Of a stretch of DNA of 64,000 nucleotides, positions 52,456-62,500 are shown in pieces; the stretch's first letter is position 1; every line of letters starts with the position of its first letter. The notes beneath the pieces were generated by a model. The model was not told where the DNA came from. It saw only the letters and a program-made list of their open reading frames with translations, and ran no database searches. Origin of the DNA: Persicirhabdus sediminis. GTDB lineage: Bacteria; Verrucomicrobiota; Verrucomicrobiia; Verrucomicrobiales; Akkermansiaceae. The position numbers and the translations under genes are program-made. The stretch lies in contig NZ_JAENIM010000021.1 of the NCBI RefSeq assembly GCF_016595495.1, positions 186,001 to 250,000 on the forward strand, given 5' to 3'.

Positions 52456-54528
52456 ATGCCCAATGCGCATCCATTTCTCTCTGATGATTTTTACATTCCG
52501 TGGTCACAGCTCACTGCCGACCGCATCGAGGCCGACCTCAACGAAGGGCTCCGCCTAGCCAAAGAAAACCTCCAGCAACTGCGCGACTTGCCACTGGACC
52601 AGCTCAGCTACGACAATACCTTCGGCGCGCTGGAATCATCCACCGATGAACTCGACCGCGGCTGGGGACGCCTGCAGCACCTAGACTCCGTTAACGACAA
52701 CGAAGCGCAGCGCGCCCAGCTCAATGCCATGCTGCCCACCATATCTGCATTTTACGCATCCATCGCGCTGGATGAGGAAATCTGGCAACGGCTCAAAACC
52801 TTCGCCGACAGCCCGGCAGCCAGCCAGCTGAGCGAAATCCAAAAACGCTTTGTCGACGAAACTTGCTCCAGCTTCATCGACTCCGGCGCTGCCCTGCCTG
52901 CGGATAAAAAACAACGTGTTTCAGAAATCCAATCTCGCCTGTCTGAGCTGACCCAGAAATTTGGTGAAAACGTGCTCGATTCCACCAACGCGTGGGAGCT
53001 CGTTGTCGACGATGCCGCACGCCTCGCAGGCCTGCCAGAATCCGCCATCGCCGGTGCGCTCGCCATGGCCAAAGCCAAAAACCTCGCCACCGACGACGAG
53101 CCAAAGTGGCTGTTCAACCTGCAATACCCGTCGATGGGCCCAGTGCTCCAGTACGCTGACGACGATTCATTGCGCAAAGAAATCTGGCAAGCCAACTGCC
53201 AAATTGGCCTCGGTGACTACGACAATACCGACATCATCTGGGAAGTGCTCGAGCTACGCCACGAGAAAGCTGGCATCCTCGGGTTCCAAGACTTTGGCGA
53301 TCTCACACTCAACCGGCGCATGGCCAAATCTGGCGCCACCGCCATGAATTTCACCAACGACCTGCACGCCCGCATCCAAGACGCATTCAAAGATGACGTC
53401 GACCAGCTGCGCCAGTACAAAGCTGAAAAAACCAGCAGCCAGCCAGAAACCATGCAACCATGGGAAACTGGCTACTGGGCAGAAAAACGCCGCCAAGAAC
53501 TCTACGACTTCGATGAAGAAGCACTGCGTCCGTATTTCCCCATGCAGCCAGTCATGGAAGGCATGTTCCACATCGTCAGCCAGCTGTACAACATCCGCAT
53601 CCAAGAGCGCGATACCAGCGCTGAAAAAATCGACACATGGCACGAAGACGTCCAGTTCTTTGACATCTTTGACAACCAAAACGACGAGCTGCTAGGTAGC
53701 TTCTATACCGACTGGTACCCACGTGCCTCCAAACGCGGCGGCGCTTGGATGAATTCATTCGAAACCGGCCTGCCACCAGCTGGAGATCAGCCACGCCAGC
53801 CACACCTCGGGCTGATGTGCGGCAACATGACCAAACCCGTCGACGGCAAACCTGCGCTGCTCAACCATCGCGAAGTCGAAACCGTTTTCCACGAATTTGG
53901 CCACCTGCTCCACCACTTGCTCGGTGATGTAGAAATCAAATCCCTCTCCGGCACCAACGTCGCCTGGGACTTCGTTGAGCTGCCATCGCAGATCATGGAA
54001 AACTTCTGCTGGGAGCGGCAAACGCTCGACCTCTTCGCCCGCCACTACGATACCGGCGAAACTATCCCCGAAGAGCTCTTCCAGAAAATGCTCGCCGCGC
54101 GCAACTACATGAGCGCCACAGGATTCATGCGCCAGCTCAGCATCGGCAAGCTCGACCTCGAACTCCACCTCAGCATCGACCAGTTCCGCGGCCGCGACCT
54201 CGATGAAGTCGACAGAGAAATCCTCGCTGACTACCGCGCCGAGCTAGCCACCGAGACACCATCCATCGCCCGTCGTCTATCCCACGTATTCTCATCACCT
54301 ACCGGCTACGCCGTTGGCTATTATTCGTACAAATGGGCCGAAGTTCTCGACGCCGACGCCTTCACCCGCTTCCAGCAAGAAGGCATCCTCAACCCAGAAG
54401 TTGGTCAAGCATTCCGCCAGCACATCCTCTCCAAAGGAAACTCAAAACCAGCTGACGAACTCTACCGCAACTTCATGGGCCGTGACCCAGAGCTCACACC
54501 ATTATTAGAACGTAGCGGATTGGCTTAA
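52456..54528 (+). CDS. prlC: M3-family oligopeptidase (oligopeptidase A-like)
   Basis: About 690 residues from the ATG at 52456, close to the 680 of E. coli oligopeptidase A. The frame continues upstream to an ATG at 52273 that overlaps the start codon of the divergent SDR gene, and another ATG lies at 52396. I prefer 52456 because MPNAHPFLSDDFYIPW aligns with the usual N-terminus. The zinc site is VFHEFGHLLHHL (His479, Glu480, His483) with the downstream Glu in FVELPSQIMENF. It degrades short peptides in the cytoplasm, including cleaved signal peptides. It stands alone and is followed by a terminator. Confidence 0.93.
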   Translation: MPNAHPFLSDDFYIPWSQLTADRIEADLNEGLRLAKENLQQLRDLPLDQLSYDNTFGALESSTDELDRGWGRLQHLDSVNDNEAQRAQLNAMLPTISAFYASIALDEEIWQRLKTFADSPAASQLSEIQKRFVDETCSSFIDSGAALPADKKQRVSEIQSRLSELTQKFGENVLDSTNAWELVVDDAARLAGLPESAIAGALAMAKAKNLATDDEPKWLFNLQYPSMGPVLQYADDDSLRKEIWQANCQIGLGDYDNTDIIWEVLELRHEKAGILGFQDFGDLTLNRRMAKSGATAMNFTNDLHARIQDAFKDDVDQLRQYKAEKTSSQPETMQPWETGYWAEKRRQELYDFDEEALRPYFPMQPVMEGMFHIVSQLYNIRIQERDTSAEKIDTWHEDVQFFDIFDNQNDELLGSFYTDWYPRASKRGGAWMNSFETGLPPAGDQPRQPHLGLMCGNMTKPVDGKPALLNHREVETVFHEFGHLLHHLLGDVEIKSLSGTNVAWDFVELPSQIMENFCWERQTLDLFARHYDTGETIPEELFQKMLAARNYMSATGFMRQLSIGKLDLELHLSIDQFRGRDLDEVDREILADYRAELATETPSIARRLSHVFSSPTGYAVGYYSYKWAEVLDADAFTRFQQEGILNPEVGQAFRQHILSKGNSKPADELYRNFMGRDPELTPLLERSGLA

Positions 54529-54867
54529 TATTCCAGACCTCTTAAGCAATTTCAGCTGGCTCCTTTAATCCAGTTGAAACAGAATTTTACATGCAAATAG
54601 GCGGCCATTCGGTCGCCTATTTTTTGTGCTCAAAAAAGTGCCAACCCTGCACTGATTACTTGATTTGGCTCCCCTCACTAGCCTTCTCCAGCGGCTCGTC
54701 CTCCATAAATTAAGAAAATCGATTCATGACGCAACAACGACAAGTTTCACCTATTAAATATATTTATTTGACCCATCCTACAGATCTCACTAAGTCTGCG
54801 TCCGTCAACCAACAAGACATCAAACATTCTCTCTCAGCAGAGCCACCCCTTAGCAAATCACCCCACA
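54529..54867. other. Intergenic region before the PEP-CTERM gene
   Basis: 339 bp. It contains the prlC terminator and an AT-rich stretch (54750-54775) where the promoter of the next gene may lie. A plus-strand frame at 54726-54962 overlaps the PEP-CTERM gene in another frame and is not called. Confidence 0.5.
54596..54626 (+). terminator. Intrinsic terminator after prlC
   Basis: An 11-bp stem (AATAGGCGGCC with GGTCGCCTATT, one G-T pair) with an ATTC loop is followed by TTTTTTG, 67 bp past the stop codon. Confidence 0.9.
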
Positions 54868-55707
54868 ATGAAATCCCACCAACTTCTCGCCTTAAGTTTC
54901 CTCATCCCCATGCATTGTTCCGCAGGCGTCTTTGTCATCACAGACAGCTTCAGCGCAACTAACGACAAGGATTATGCCAGTGGAACCTTCACAGATAATG
55001 GAGGCTCAGGGACCTGGAGCGTCACCACTGATGTGACCACCACAGGTGCCGACACTGCCCCCTACGGCTGGTACAATGACTCGGGAACCAACAAAGATCC
55101 CCAAGCTGGCAGCTTAGGCATTCAGACCACTTTCAGAAATGATAGTACCAATGAAAGTGCCGCCAACGAAGCCCCGCTAACAGTCAATTTCTCAGCAAGC
55201 GCTGACGATGGCTATCAAATCGGCAACATCACTATTTCTCAATCACCCTACAACAATCTATCGGGTGACAATGGTGTATCATACCTAGAGCAAATGGCCA
55301 CATTCACCCTCAGCTGGAGCGGTGGCGGCACAGCGCTAGTTAATGATCCAGCGGGCCAACTCAGCTCCACCATGCTGAACTCATTCTACGCCCAAGGAGA
55401 AGAAATTGCCGCTGGCAATGATCCAGGCTTCACCGCCACTAACGGTCTATCATTTTCCAGCACCCAGACATTTTATTATACAACAGACCTAAATAACGAT
55501 AGCGACCAATGGTCTATCACCCTGCCAGATGGCGTCGGCGATGTCACCGTCGAGTGGGATTCATATCTCGATAACGCCAGAAATAATAACTTCGGACTGA
55601 AATCCGAATGGATCAGCTTCAACGCCACCATCGTGCCCGAGCCATCATCAGCTGTGCTCGTCGCCCTATCAGGCATCAGCCTGCTAGCACGCCGCAAACG
55701 CAGCTAA
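54868..55707 (+). CDS. PEP-CTERM sorting-signal exported protein
   Basis: 279 residues. A signal peptide (cleavage near CSA-G, residue 19) precedes a beta-rich body with many Asn, Asp, Ser and Thr. The C-terminus is a PEP-CTERM tail: V-P-E-P-S-S, a hydrophobic helix (AVLVALSGISLLA) and a basic end (RRKRS). This signal is processed by an exosortase, and PEP-CTERM systems are tied to exopolysaccharide and floc formation. The exosortase is not in the window. The body has no catalytic motif I recognise and may be an extracellular matrix protein. Confidence 0.9.
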   Translation: MKSHQLLALSFLIPMHCSAGVFVITDSFSATNDKDYASGTFTDNGGSGTWSVTTDVTTTGADTAPYGWYNDSGTNKDPQAGSLGIQTTFRNDSTNESAANEAPLTVNFSASADDGYQIGNITISQSPYNNLSGDNGVSYLEQMATFTLSWSGGGTALVNDPAGQLSSTMLNSFYAQGEEIAAGNDPGFTATNGLSFSSTQTFYYTTDLNNDSDQWSITLPDGVGDVTVEWDSYLDNARNNNFGLKSEWISFNATIVPEPSSAVLVALSGISLLARRKRS

Positions 55708-55726
55708 GCCCAAACTCTCTCCCAAC

Positions 55727-55762
55727 AAAAAAAGCTCACTTCATCCCGAAGTGAGCTTTTTC
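55727..55762. terminator. Bidirectional terminator, copy 1 of a threefold repeated element
   Basis: A perfect 14-bp stem (55729-55742 with 55748-55761) with loop ATCCC has A and T runs. It ends both the PEP-CTERM gene (plus) and the giant Sel1 gene at 55788 (minus). The same stem and loop recur at 59514 and 62809. Confidence 0.95.
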
Positions 55763-55787
55763 TAATGATTAGATTTTCCAGCTAGAT

Positions 55788-58700
55788 CTAATATTTATCT
55801 TCCTCCATGCCATCCCAGTTAGGATAAGCATCCGCCCAGCGCTTCGCCATTGCACTAAGGTCTTGGATCTCTAGATAGATCTCCTGCGCTCTCTCCCAGT
55901 TTTTGCCCTCTGGATGAACGCCTAAGCGATACATATTGGCTATATTACGCTTACTTGTGTAATAATCAAACTTCTCTCTATCATCAGCTAAGTCAGCGAC
56001 TACATCTTTATAGAGGCCTACCGCCTTAGCTGGATCAAAATAGGGATTTATCTGCGCATTGCCATGATGTAGCATGAGTCGATAAAGCGACTCTGTATAG
56101 TCAGTCTCTCCAGCGGCACGGGCTTTTTCAATGTAGCTGAACGTCTTTGCATAATCTTCTTTCCAAATCATATAAGCGGAAGCCAATCCACTATAGCCCT
56201 CGTCATTTTCTAGTTCAATCGCCTTCGAGTGGTATTCAATTGCTTTCTCAAAACTCGATTTATCTCCCAACGCCTTATAAGAATGCATGTCTCCAAGACT
56301 ATAATAGCTATAGCTGTAGCCCAATTCTCCAGCTTTTAGCAGTTTCGCCTCAGCTTCCGCTATATCCGCCCCTCCCACAATGGCATTTCTTTCCAGAACC
56401 CAGTTTTCATTATAGGGGAAATAATATGTAGCTACCATATAGGTACTGTAACCATGCCCCAACTCAGCGGCTTTTTCATACCACTTCAGAGCCTTTTTCA
56501 GATCCTTCTCCACGCCATCAGGTCCATTCCTATACAGTTCACCCAATCTAGAAGCAGCCCATTTTTCGCCCTTATCAACAGCTTCTTTGTATGACTTAAT
56601 TGCCAGATCCGCATCAGCCCCGCCTACGACGATATTCCGCTCTTTAGCCCAATCCTCATCACTGGGATCATAAAACGAAGCATACATCGCCATCGAATCC
56701 TCACAGCCTCGCTTAGATCCCCATTTATACCAATCATGAGCCGATTTCAGCTCTTTCTCCCCACTAGCTAGACCATTCAGATAGATTCTAGCTAGACGGT
56801 TACAGGCCCAAGCACTACCAGCATTGGCTGCTACAGAATAAGATTTGATGGCCTTCTTGACATCTGCGCCACCCACAACGGCATTCCTTTCCCTGATCCA
56901 ATCCGCATCACTGGGATCATAAAATGAAGCATAGTCTTCCATACAGTTAAGCTGCTTCAATTCCGCACCTTTCTTAGAATAGAAAAATACTTTCTCCAGA
57001 TCTGCGCTCCCCCCTAGTTCACCGTCACGATACATCCAGGCCAAGCGATCACATGCCATCCCACTTCCAGCTTCTATCGCAGCCTCATAATACTTCGCTG
57101 CCTCCTTCGGACTAGCTGTTAACTTACTGCTCCGCTGTATGTCGCCCAACAAGAGAGCTCCATTCGCTATGCCCATATCAAATGCCCGCTGATAGTTAGC
57201 CAACTGCACCTTACTCTGGCTTAGGCCAGCTCGTTTAACTCGCTTATTTGATAGTTTATACGACGCGTCTTTTAGCCACAGCGTAAGCTCGCGAGTTTTT
57301 TTAAACTTCTCGACGATGCTCATGCCCTTCGTATTTGCAAAATCACCGCGATCTATCCCCAAAGACTCCGGCAGATAATCTAATAAAAAATCAAAATCTC
57401 CCTGCCCAGCTTCGAGCAAGCGGCTAAGGTCTCGATGAATCCAGACCAATTCAGGTGTTAGCGACTCGAGCTTACATTTATGCTCAGCCATCTCGGCCAC
57501 TAGTGGAGTTAGTGAGCTATCATTCGAGTCAAATAACAATGCGTATGCATACAGCTCTACTGGGCCAATTTCATCTTTCTCAAAGCGATCTAGCAAACTA
57601 GACAAAATCTGCTCGCCTTTACCTGTGTAGAGCAAAACGAGGTCTTCATGATTAGCTAAAAGCCATGCATCATCAGGTACTTGAGCAAACAAATAATCAT
57701 AGAAGATCAACACGGTAAACATCATCTCATAAGCCTGCGGCAAATCACTAGGCTGCGGCGGATCAAAACGAGCACCGTCTTCAGCACCCAGTAACATGAG
57801 TAAACGTGATATCGCTTTTTCTATTTGCGGACCATCTTTCTCTAAAACCTTCTCTAACTCCTGAAGTGGTTCTAGTTCCTCGTTCCACTGACGAGAAATC
57901 CGATTGAATCCAGTCAATCCACACTGGCTTAGGTCACAAACAAATTGGCTAAGACTAGGCTCTGATAGATTCTCAGGCAGAGAAATATTATCAAAACGAA
58001 TCTCTACCGCCTGGTAGCCAAAATCAGCAACATTCCCACATCTAACTCTGATCAATTCACCCGCGGCCCCCTCCACAATTTTGAATTTCATGTCGTCCTT
58101 AGTATAGGAAAATACCTTCTCACCGTTTTGAGCGGAGTCATCCACAGTCAGTTCGATAGATTCCCGCGAATCATACTTAATCAGCCCTGTTGGAAGAAGT
58201 TTGACACTCAAGACCTCAGAAGCGGCTCCTGATGCAGTTGGACATCCTACTCCTAAGTTCATTTCATAGTCACCGTCACCTCCCTTACTTGGAGAAAGCT
58301 TACAAAAGCTAGTGAATGTGGCTAGATCGCCAGCAGCCAACAGTTTCCCCGAAACCGCATTCTCTGAAAAGCCCTCAAAAGAATAATAGACGGTTGGGCC
58401 AGCCTCTTCTTCCACGCTGCCAAATTTCAGCAAACAGGCTTGCCCTTCATGTAGAAGCTCAACCCTAACTTCAAAATCATTTTTTCTAGCTAGCTGGTTA
58501 CAAAGTTCATCCATCAGAGTGAACAATTTCTCGGCGTCTTCGTCAATTTCATCCAAGGGAGGCGCGTCATTTTGAGTCGTTAGTCTGACTGCTACCTGAT
58601 CATCTTCATTGCCTAATGACACAGAACAATCACTGAACTGATAGGTAGCCAAAATAGTAGACTTCATCTTAGCCAACACCTCGTCGTTAGCTACAACTCC

Positions 58701-59435
58701 TTTGAAATCAGCTAGCAGAGCATTTAAATACTTCCGTTGTTTTGCATCTTTAGCTCCACTGAACTTCAACTTCCCAACCTTGTTGACTCTAAGCGGTTTG
58801 CTTGAACTCACGCTTATATCATAAACACGTCCATCTCGCGTTGCTCCACTTACCTTAATCTCTCCTGCAGTATAGGCTTTCGCCTCCAAATAAGTCTCAA
58901 TACTTGAAGCAATATGTTTTAGTTTCCCATCGGTACCATCAGCGTGGTCGCCAGATTTAAATAACGGCTCAACGGGCTGACTAACCAGAGCATCCATTCT
59001 TCTCGGGCTCGTTAGAAATTGAATCAATTGATCTTCCATCCCGTCGTGACGCTCCATCCCGACAATAGAAAGTTTTGCTTCACCATATTTATAAACGGCG
59101 CCCTCGACTATCTTCACGCTAACAAAATCTTCAGCGAGCTCAAAATCAACTGTAATGTCTAGGAACCCATTGCGTTGGTAACCAGATTTTACCAAATTCG
59201 CGGCCATTGCATAAAAACTATCCGCTGGTGAACCAGCTAGCTTGGCTTGAAATGTCATAAAATGACGCTCAAGCCCGCGCTTCAGTTCAGTCTCGGTGAA
59301 TGATTTGTTCCCTGAAAATCGAATTCCTGAAATCCCACCATACTTCGAAATCGGCTCAGCAGTTAACTCACTTGATGAAGAAAATGCAATGAGCAGCGGT
59401 AAAAGCACCCACAATCTAACGAACCTTAAAACCAT
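55788..59435 (-). CDS. Giant exported protein: POTRA-like N-terminus and C-terminal Sel1 repeats
   Basis: 1215 residues from the ATG at 59435, preceded by GAAGGG; the frame also allows a TTG at 59459. A signal peptide is followed by POTRA-like features (ISGIRFSGNKSFTETELKRGL; GYQRNGFLDITVDF; VKIVEGAVYKYGEAKLSI). A second such region lies at about 235-300 (KVGKLKFSGAKDAKQRKYLNALLADFKG). The middle (about 310-770) is unassigned. The C-terminal ~430 residues are Sel1 repeats in which helices alternate with an unusual insert, YDPSDxDWxxERNxVVGGAD. The last ~30 residues are nearly identical to those of the gene at 59574. Probably a periplasmic scaffold. Confidence 0.8.
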   Translation of the reverse strand: MVLRFVRLWVLLPLLIAFSSSSELTAEPISKYGGISGIRFSGNKSFTETELKRGLERHFMTFQAKLAGSPADSFYAMAANLVKSGYQRNGFLDITVDFELAEDFVSVKIVEGAVYKYGEAKLSIVGMERHDGMEDQLIQFLTSPRRMDALVSQPVEPLFKSGDHADGTDGKLKHIASSIETYLEAKAYTAGEIKVSGATRDGRVYDISVSSSKPLRVNKVGKLKFSGAKDAKQRKYLNALLADFKGVVANDEVLAKMKSTILATYQFSDCSVSLGNEDDQVAVRLTTQNDAPPLDEIDEDAEKLFTLMDELCNQLARKNDFEVRVELLHEGQACLLKFGSVEEEAGPTVYYSFEGFSENAVSGKLLAAGDLATFTSFCKLSPSKGGDGDYEMNLGVGCPTASGAASEVLSVKLLPTGLIKYDSRESIELTVDDSAQNGEKVFSYTKDDMKFKIVEGAAGELIRVRCGNVADFGYQAVEIRFDNISLPENLSEPSLSQFVCDLSQCGLTGFNRISRQWNEELEPLQELEKVLEKDGPQIEKAISRLLMLLGAEDGARFDPPQPSDLPQAYEMMFTVLIFYDYLFAQVPDDAWLLANHEDLVLLYTGKGEQILSSLLDRFEKDEIGPVELYAYALLFDSNDSSLTPLVAEMAEHKCKLESLTPELVWIHRDLSRLLEAGQGDFDFLLDYLPESLGIDRGDFANTKGMSIVEKFKKTRELTLWLKDASYKLSNKRVKRAGLSQSKVQLANYQRAFDMGIANGALLLGDIQRSSKLTASPKEAAKYYEAAIEAGSGMACDRLAWMYRDGELGGSADLEKVFFYSKKGAELKQLNCMEDYASFYDPSDADWIRERNAVVGGADVKKAIKSYSVAANAGSAWACNRLARIYLNGLASGEKELKSAHDWYKWGSKRGCEDSMAMYASFYDPSDEDWAKERNIVVGGADADLAIKSYKEAVDKGEKWAASRLGELYRNGPDGVEKDLKKALKWYEKAAELGHGYSTYMVATYYFPYNENWVLERNAIVGGADIAEAEAKLLKAGELGYSYSYYSLGDMHSYKALGDKSSFEKAIEYHSKAIELENDEGYSGLASAYMIWKEDYAKTFSYIEKARAAGETDYTESLYRLMLHHGNAQINPYFDPAKAVGLYKDVVADLADDREKFDYYTSKRNIANMYRLGVHPEGKNWERAQEIYLEIQDLSAMAKRWADAYPNWDGMEEDKY

Positions 59436-59513
59436 GCCCTTCGTATAAAGTCTAATCAATCAGCGTAAAGCTGAAAACTAACATTTAACTTAATCAGACC
59501 GACTAAAATTAAC

Positions 59514-59548
59514 AAAAAAGCTCACTTCATCCCGAAGTGAGCTTTTTC
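59514..59548 (-). terminator. Terminator, copy 2 of the repeated element
   Basis: The same stem-loop as at 55727 (arms 59515-59528 and 59534-59547, loop ATCCC). The ~60 bp beyond it, up to and past the stop codon of the 59574 gene, match the copy 1 flank almost base for base. Confidence 0.95.
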
Positions 59549-59573
59549 TAATGATTAGATTTCCCAGCTAGAT

Positions 59574-62500
59574 CTAATATTTATCTTCCTCCATGCCAGC
59601 CCAGTTAGGGTAAGCATCAGCCCAGCGCTTCGCCATTGCACTAACATCTTGAATTTCTAGATAAATTTCCTGCGCTTTCTCCCAGTTTTTCCCCTCTGGG
59701 TGAACACCTAAGCGATACATATGGGCAATATGCCTTTTGCTTGAATGATACCCGTGCTCTTTACGCTTTTTCTCGTTCTTGGAGATCGTTTGCTTATACC
59801 CCTCTAACGCCTTTGCTGGGTCGTAGTATGGATTGCTCTGAGCGCTGCCATGATACAAGATTTTATAATAATCACTCTGCCAGTTATCATCTTCCCCTAC
59901 CTTTTGGCACTTTTCAATCAGGCTCATCGCTGCTTTATAATCATCGTTATTTAAGACATAGAGCCACGCTAGGCTGCCATAAGCATCGTAACACTTCAGC
60001 TCGATCGCCTTTTTAAAGTAGCTAACGGCCTTGTCAAAACTGGAATCTGCACCAAAAAACTCGCTGACATGGCTACCTCCTAATACATTATAACAAGAAC
60101 CACGCCCCGCTTCTGCAGCTTTCAAAAGGTACTCTTCAGCTTTCTTCATATCCGCACCACCAACTACAGCATTTCTCTCTATTGCCCAATATTCATTATT
60201 AGGCAGATAGAAGCAGCCCAAGCAGTGATTACTATATGCATCTCCAGCCGCTGCTGCTTTTGAGTAGTAATCAAATCCTTTCCGTAAATCTTTCTCAAAA
60301 CCTTCTGAAGCATAAGAGTAAAGATCTCCTAGCTGTGAGTTCGCCCATACATTACCTGCTTCGGCTGCTTTTTGATACCAATGAATCGCTTTTACTGCAT
60401 CAGCACCGCCGACGACTGAGTTCCACTCTTTAGCCCAATCCCTATCAATCGGATTATAAAAACTAGCATACATCCCCATGGAGCTTTTGTCCCCGAGCTT
60501 AGCACCTTTTTCGAACCAATCATGAGCCAGCTTAAGCTCTTTCTCCCCACTAGCTAGCCCATTCAGGTAGACTTTAGCTAGGCGGTAGCAGGCCCAGCTA
60601 CTACCCGCCTCTCCAGCGGCCGAGTAATATTTGATTGCTTTTTCGACATCTGCTCCACCCACAGCCGCGTTCCTTTCCTTGAGTGGGCCAGAGTCACTTG
60701 GTTCATAAAAACTAGCGAAATAAGCACCTGCCCCCCTAGCATCACCTTGAGAAGCCCCAAGGCCAAACCACTTCGCCGCAGCTTGCAAATCAATCTCCAC
60801 GCCTGGAGCGCCATCTATATAAATTCTACCCAATTGGAACGAGCCGAAGCTATTCCCCAAATTAGCAGACTGCTCATAATAACTGATAGACTTCGCCATA
60901 TCAGCGCCACCTGCAGCTTTGTTACGCTCCTCATTTCCAGGTCGAGCATCGAGGAAATAGCCCATCATCGCCAATCCGAAGGCATCGCCCTGCTTGGCCG
61001 ATTTTTGATACCATGAACAGGCCGTTTTTAGCGACTTTTTATAACCCTCTGCTCCATCCTCATACTTTTTGGCCAAATAATGCATCGCGGCAGGGTACTT
61101 CAGCTTGGCTGCACGTTCTGCATATTGCTTAGATAGCTTCACATCTCTTTTACCTCCAATGTCCAGCTCAGCTGAATTCTTTGGCTTTTCATAGATTCTA
61201 GCCAAACGAAACAGAGCCGCCTCATACTCTAGCTCAGCAGACTTCTCTAGATATTCTAGAGCTTGAGCACCATACTCATTTCCAGCTTCAATATATAGGT
61301 CCGCTACATAATAATACATCTCAGCTCTGCGTTCCTCATCACTATTAGCAGACTCTAAGAATAATCGAATCAACTCATCTCTATCAGCAGCAGAACCGGT
61401 CTCATCATACTTTCGCTTTGCTAGCCGCATCTTCTCCCCTATGCCATGAGCATTCCCATCCTTATATAATTTCTCGACGGTTTCCTCATAATCAGCCGAA
61501 TTGGTACTGAATTTTTTCATCAGTAGCTGCGCCCCTTCTCTAGTATCTTTATAATCTGTCGCTTCAAGGTACGCCACCCAGTCCCTAGCCTCGGCAATAG
61601 ATTGCTCGTCAGCCAAACTATTCAAACACGATAATAGTGGCATATAATAGTCTTCCTTACCCAAAAGGCTTAAAGCCCGAAAAACCTGAGTCTCTTTCCC
61701 GATAGGCCAACTGTTCGTCCCTGTAGCCCCAACAACCATCATGTAGTGCTGTAGATATCGTTCTTGCCCCGCTATGGCAGCCTTCATAAAGGCCTCATGC
61801 ATCCATTCATGCTTGCCGATCTTGCCACCTGATTTAGCCAGTTGCCGCACGATTCTACAGTACTGTATTGCATAAGGACCGTGGACCTCAACAAGATCTA
61901 ACATATCCGCAAACTCCTCACTTTTTACAAGATCCGCGTTCGAAGCCGACAGCATCGTGAAATTCAATGCGGTAAGCACCCCACCGTTCCATAAGCGTTT
62001 TGAGTATCTCCCCAGTTTGTCTCTATCCTTATGCATTAATGCGAGCTGACACTCTAGGAACATCGCTTCGTTACTGCCCGCCTTAGAAAAAGAACTCGAC
62101 AATTTCCCTGCAAGACGGTGCTCATTAATCTCACATAAATATGACATCAAAGTCAAAGTGCCTCCGTAGTCCAATGCCTCATAGGCTTTCAAACAATTTG
62201 AGATCATCGACTCCTTCAACTCGGCCACCTTCTTTTCTGAGCGCTCCACGCCAAGTCCGTATTGATAAATACTTATCAAATAGCGATATCCAGCCAGCGC
62301 TCCTCTTTCTACAGATAATTCGGCTAACTCTCGCGCGATCGCAAAATCCCTATCAACGATAAATCCATGCAAATACAAGCGAGACAGTACTGCGGCAGCG
62401 CTGCCGTCTCCCAGCTTTACAGCCTTTTGCAAATAGGGAATACAATCACGCTGTGCTTCATCTCTGACATGTCCACCTAACACTATTTCCCCGCGGATAC

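Noticed and set aside
54726-54962. A 78-codon plus-strand frame before the PEP-CTERM gene.
   Set aside because: It overlaps the signal-peptide region of the PEP-CTERM gene in another frame and has no domain pattern.
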